Made by a program: the position numbers and the translations under genes. Below the pieces are notes generated by a model. That model had not been told where the DNA came from. It searched no databases and saw only the letters and a program-made list of their open reading frames with translations. A DNA stretch of 40,000 bases from Symbiodinium natans. Its lineage: Eukaryota > Sar > Dinophyceae > Suessiales > Symbiodiniaceae. The stretch covers positions 571,319 through 611,318 of the forward strand of contig CAJNDS010001513.1 of the NCBI GenBank assembly GCA_905221605.1, written 5' to 3'. Of the stretch, positions 38,338-40,000 are shown one piece after another (position 1 is the first letter of the stretch; each line of letters starts with the position of its first letter).

Positions 38338-38843
38338 TCGTCGAAGTTGATGAGGAGCCGGAGAAGAGCAAGAAGAAGAGGAAACTTGCTGCAACGCATG
38401 ATCCATACACGGTGTTGGCCCCAAGGCCAAAGAAGAGACCAATCAATGCGGATCGTGCGGAGGTGAATTTGCCAGCAAAAAAGGGGGCAATTCCCAAGGC
38501 TGAAAAATCTTCTCATCGGACGCGGTCAAAACCTGGTGGTTCTGCAAATCGGTTACAAAAGAAGGAGAAGGCATCAAGTCCCAAGAAAAGGGATGTTGCA
38601 CCAGATGAAGGAGGGGAGTCCGTGAAAAAGGGACAAGCCTCAGTTCCCGCTGCCTCAGAGCCGGTTACCGTCACGCCACAGGTGACCACATCGTGTAAAG
38701 CGATAGAAGAAGCGCGGCGAGAAGGATTGGTATCCTCCATTCAGCGATGTTTGACTGATCCGTTGGTACAAGTTCAGGATCTTGAGAGCATCCTGGTGCA
38801 GCTACATAAGATCTGCGAAGCTGGTCGGGAGGCGAACAAGTGA
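38274..38843 (+). CDS. C-terminal Lys/Glu-rich segment of the LTR element protein, no ATG
   Basis: About 189 codons with no in-frame ATG, open from before 38274 (TTG) to TGA at 38841. Acidic start (EEESADEPAVEEVVPEVTEV), then basic nuclear-localisation-like patches (KSKKKRK, PRPKKRP, QKKEKASSPKKR), then a short helical end (IQRCLTDPLVQVQDLESILV). It must be reached by a frame change near the A5 run at 38264-38268. The lysine-rich part could bind nucleic acid. Confidence 0.5.
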   Translation: MEEESADEPAVEEVVPEVTEVIVEVDEEPEKSKKKRKLAATHDPYTVLAPRPKKRPINADRAEVNLPAKKGAIPKAEKSSHRTRSKPGGSANRLQKKEKASSPKKRDVAPDEGGESVKKGQASVPAASEPVTVTPQVTTSCKAIEEARREGLVSSIQRCLTDPLVQVQDLESILVQLHKICEAGREANK

Positions 38844-39248
38844 CTGGTTTTCAAGGATGGGACATGCAAAGGATGAATCCTTTTTCCCAGATTTGGTGAC
38901 AATTTGCAGAATGGTTGGAGGAAAGACCAATGCGTCGAGCAAAAAGGGAGTAGGGTTTTGCCATTAAGGGTAAGGAAATCCCTGATGGTAGAGAGTGTAT
39001 AGCCCTTAAGGATTCGAAGACCACGTTCGTGGTGAAGAAGACCGGAAAGTCTTCAAGAAAAGTGTTTTTCTTTAATTCACTCGTCCTGGATGACGTAAAA
39101 CCATGGTTTGCAAGCCAATGGCTACGGCCCGTCTAATGGACGTTAAACATATGGTTGGCTGCTGTAGACAAGAACAGCTTTTGGCCAAAAAATGGAAGGG
39201 AACCTGCACCTCCAAGGGTGTCCTGAGGGAACCTCAGGACAGGGGGAG
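38844..39248 (+). other. 3' untranslated part of the LTR element with serial hairpins
   Basis: No ORF of note. Perfect small hairpins: ACCACG/CGTGGT at 39020-39033, GAAGAC/GTCTTC at 39037-39054 and CCTGAGG/CCTCAGG at 39222-39238. The last overlaps the start of the purine tract before the 3' LTR. Confidence 0.6.
39236..39248 (+). promoter_or_regulatory. Polypurine tract before the 3' LTR
   Basis: AGGACAGGGGGAG is all purine apart from one C and ends exactly where the LTR begins with TG. This is the expected position for plus-strand priming in LTR elements; the core is AGGGGGAG at 39241-39248. Confidence 0.72.
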
Positions 39249-39514
39249 TGCGGAGGTTGCCTTGTATAGGTTGGAAGGGTAAAACGCCCGCAAACATATT
39301 TGGCTCAAGGATGGCCGGAAGCTGTCCGTTCGCTCTTAAAAAGTTAGGCCGCTGGGGTTTGGGGTTTGGTTACAGTAAGAGTCTTTCCCCTCCCGTTTGG
39401 TTATTCTGGGCCTGAGGGATTTTCTCTTGTGGTTCGGTCTGGGGAATTCATTCAGGGCAACTATTGAGGGTGATCTTTGGGCTGGTTCCTTGTCCCCGTG
39501 GGTTGCACCCCGTA
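39249..39514 (+). repeat. 3' LTR (266 bp)
   Basis: Direct copy of 30971-31237 with five differences, running from TGCGGAGG to CCCCGTA. The next base starts TAGGGTTTAGGG of the telomere-type array. Confidence 0.93.
39288..39309 (+). promoter_or_regulatory. Spliced-leader-like sequence in the 3' LTR
   Basis: Identical to 31010-31031, including the exact TTTGGCTCAAG end. None of the five LTR differences falls in it. Confidence 0.65.
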
Positions 39515-39740
39515 TAGGGTTTAGGGTTTAGGTTTTAGGGTTTGGGGTTTAGGGTGTAGGGTTTAGGGATTGTTTTAGGGATTGTTTTGGGGATTAAGGT
39601 TTGTTTTTGGATTTAGGATTAGGGGTAGGGTTTAGGGTTTAGGGTTTAGGGTTTAGGGTTTAGGGTTTAGGGTTTAGGGTTTAGGGTTTAGGGTTTAGGG
39701 TTTAGGGTTTAGGGTTTAGGGTTTAGGGTTTAGGGAAGTT
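39515..39740 (+). repeat. TTTAGGG telomere-type array right of the LTR element
   Basis: Degenerate units (39515-39628, with TTTTGGGG and GATTGTTT variants), then about 15 pure units (39629-39735). Confidence 0.93.
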
Positions 39741-39845
39741 TAGGGTTTAAGGTCTAGGGTGCCAAAACCCCCTAAAAAAGGACTTTGAGGCAAGCAGCAA
39801 AGCACCCAAACAATTCCGAAGCCCAAATCCCCCCCAATGCTAAAT

Positions 39846-39951
39846 GCCTATGGTAAGGATTATGGTTTGGGATGTTCCCCCTTACACGAACAGTCCTTAA
39901 GAGCCACTAAGGACTGTTCCCCAAATTGTGGTATTTTCGGGGGACATAGGC
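39846..39951. repeat. Foldback sequence with perfect 12-bp central hairpin
   Basis: GAACAGTCCTTA (39888-39899) pairs perfectly with TAAGGACTGTTC (39908-39919) around an 8-base loop. Outer segments also pair: GCCTATG at 39846 with CATAGGC ending at 39951, and GTTCCCCC with GGGGGAC. It may be a third type of small foldback element. Confidence 0.65.
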
Positions 39952-40000
39952 AGAGGCGATAAACCCGAAGCCCCGAATCTCAGACCGCGGCAACAGCGTC

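Larger units (their letters stand above)
30971..39514 (+). mobile_element. Large LTR element without recognisable pol, inserted in telomere-type repeat
   Basis: Direct terminal repeats of 267 bp (30971-31237) and 266 bp (39249-39514) differ by four substitutions and one 1-base indel, so the insertion is fairly young. TAGGG occurs directly outside both ends (30966-30970 and 39515-39519); removing the element and one copy restores the 7-bp phase. A candidate primer binding site abuts the left LTR and AGGGGGAG abuts the right LTR. The interior of 8 kb encodes WW, S1-like, SAM-like and CCCH modules. I found no DTG/DSG protease, integrase HHCC/DDE, YxDD or FADD reverse transcriptase or RNase H motif, so it looks non-autonomous. 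The half-tRNA primer site suggests a Ty1/copia-type helper. Confidence 0.88.

Noticed and set aside
1-40000. tRNA, rRNA, snRNA or complete SL RNA genes
   Set aside because: Reading for tRNA B-box words, conserved 5S and U6 blocks and an SL followed by a GT donor gave no convincing hit. A covariance-model search could still find diverged ones.

Overview
The window looks like nuclear DNA of a dinoflagellate. Three things point there: (TTTAGGG)n telomere-type repeats scattered through about 30 kb in both orientations, very large retroelement ORFs without visible introns, and a 22-base stretch in both terminal repeats of an LTR element that closely resembles the dinoflagellate trans-spliced leader (SL). 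No prokaryotic gene layout, rRNA, tRNA or CRISPR array was seen. The species cannot be named from sequence alone.

Left block (about 1-8,700, minus strand). A LINE-type ORF (8358 to 3538, 1,606 aa from the chosen ATG) carries an AP-type endonuclease, a reverse transcriptase, four zinc-knuckle or C2H2-like fingers and, unusually, a C-terminal ubiquitin-specific-protease-like domain. Three more ORFs follow on the same strand: a basic RG-rich 278-aa protein (16 bases after the LINE stop), a 133-aa coiled-coil protein, and a long ORF that runs off the left edge. That last ORF carries a KptA/Tpt1-type RNA 2'-phosphotransferase domain plus a second ADP-ribosyltransferase-like HGT motif. A paired 13-bp hairpin word, GGAGGAAGCCTCC, occurs three times here, twice inside coding sequence.

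Middle block (about 8,700-30,970). No convincing genes. It holds pure and degenerate TTTAGGG/CCCTAAA arrays that flip strand many times, a 300-bp block of the 8-bp variant TTTAGGGG, a 3-kb satellite of about 57 copies of a 53-bp unit, a 770-bp polypurine GA tract, decayed AT-rich trinucleotide islands, minisatellites, and small foldback (MITE-like) elements of at least two families.

Right block (30,971-39,514). An 8.5-kb element bounded by 267/266-bp direct repeats sits in phase inside a TTTAGGG array, with a TAGGG duplication. It has a 10-base primer-site match to the initiator-tRNA-Met anticodon arm (as in copia and Ty5) and a purine tract next to the 3' repeat. Its interior encodes WW, S1-like, SAM-like and six CCCH-type finger motifs, split over several frames. 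I see no protease, integrase, reverse transcriptase or RNase H. It looks like a large non-autonomous LTR element carrying an RNA-binding protein. With the SL-like sequence in its LTRs it is the best candidate here for an undescribed system. The last 500 bases return to telomere-type repeats and a foldback sequence.
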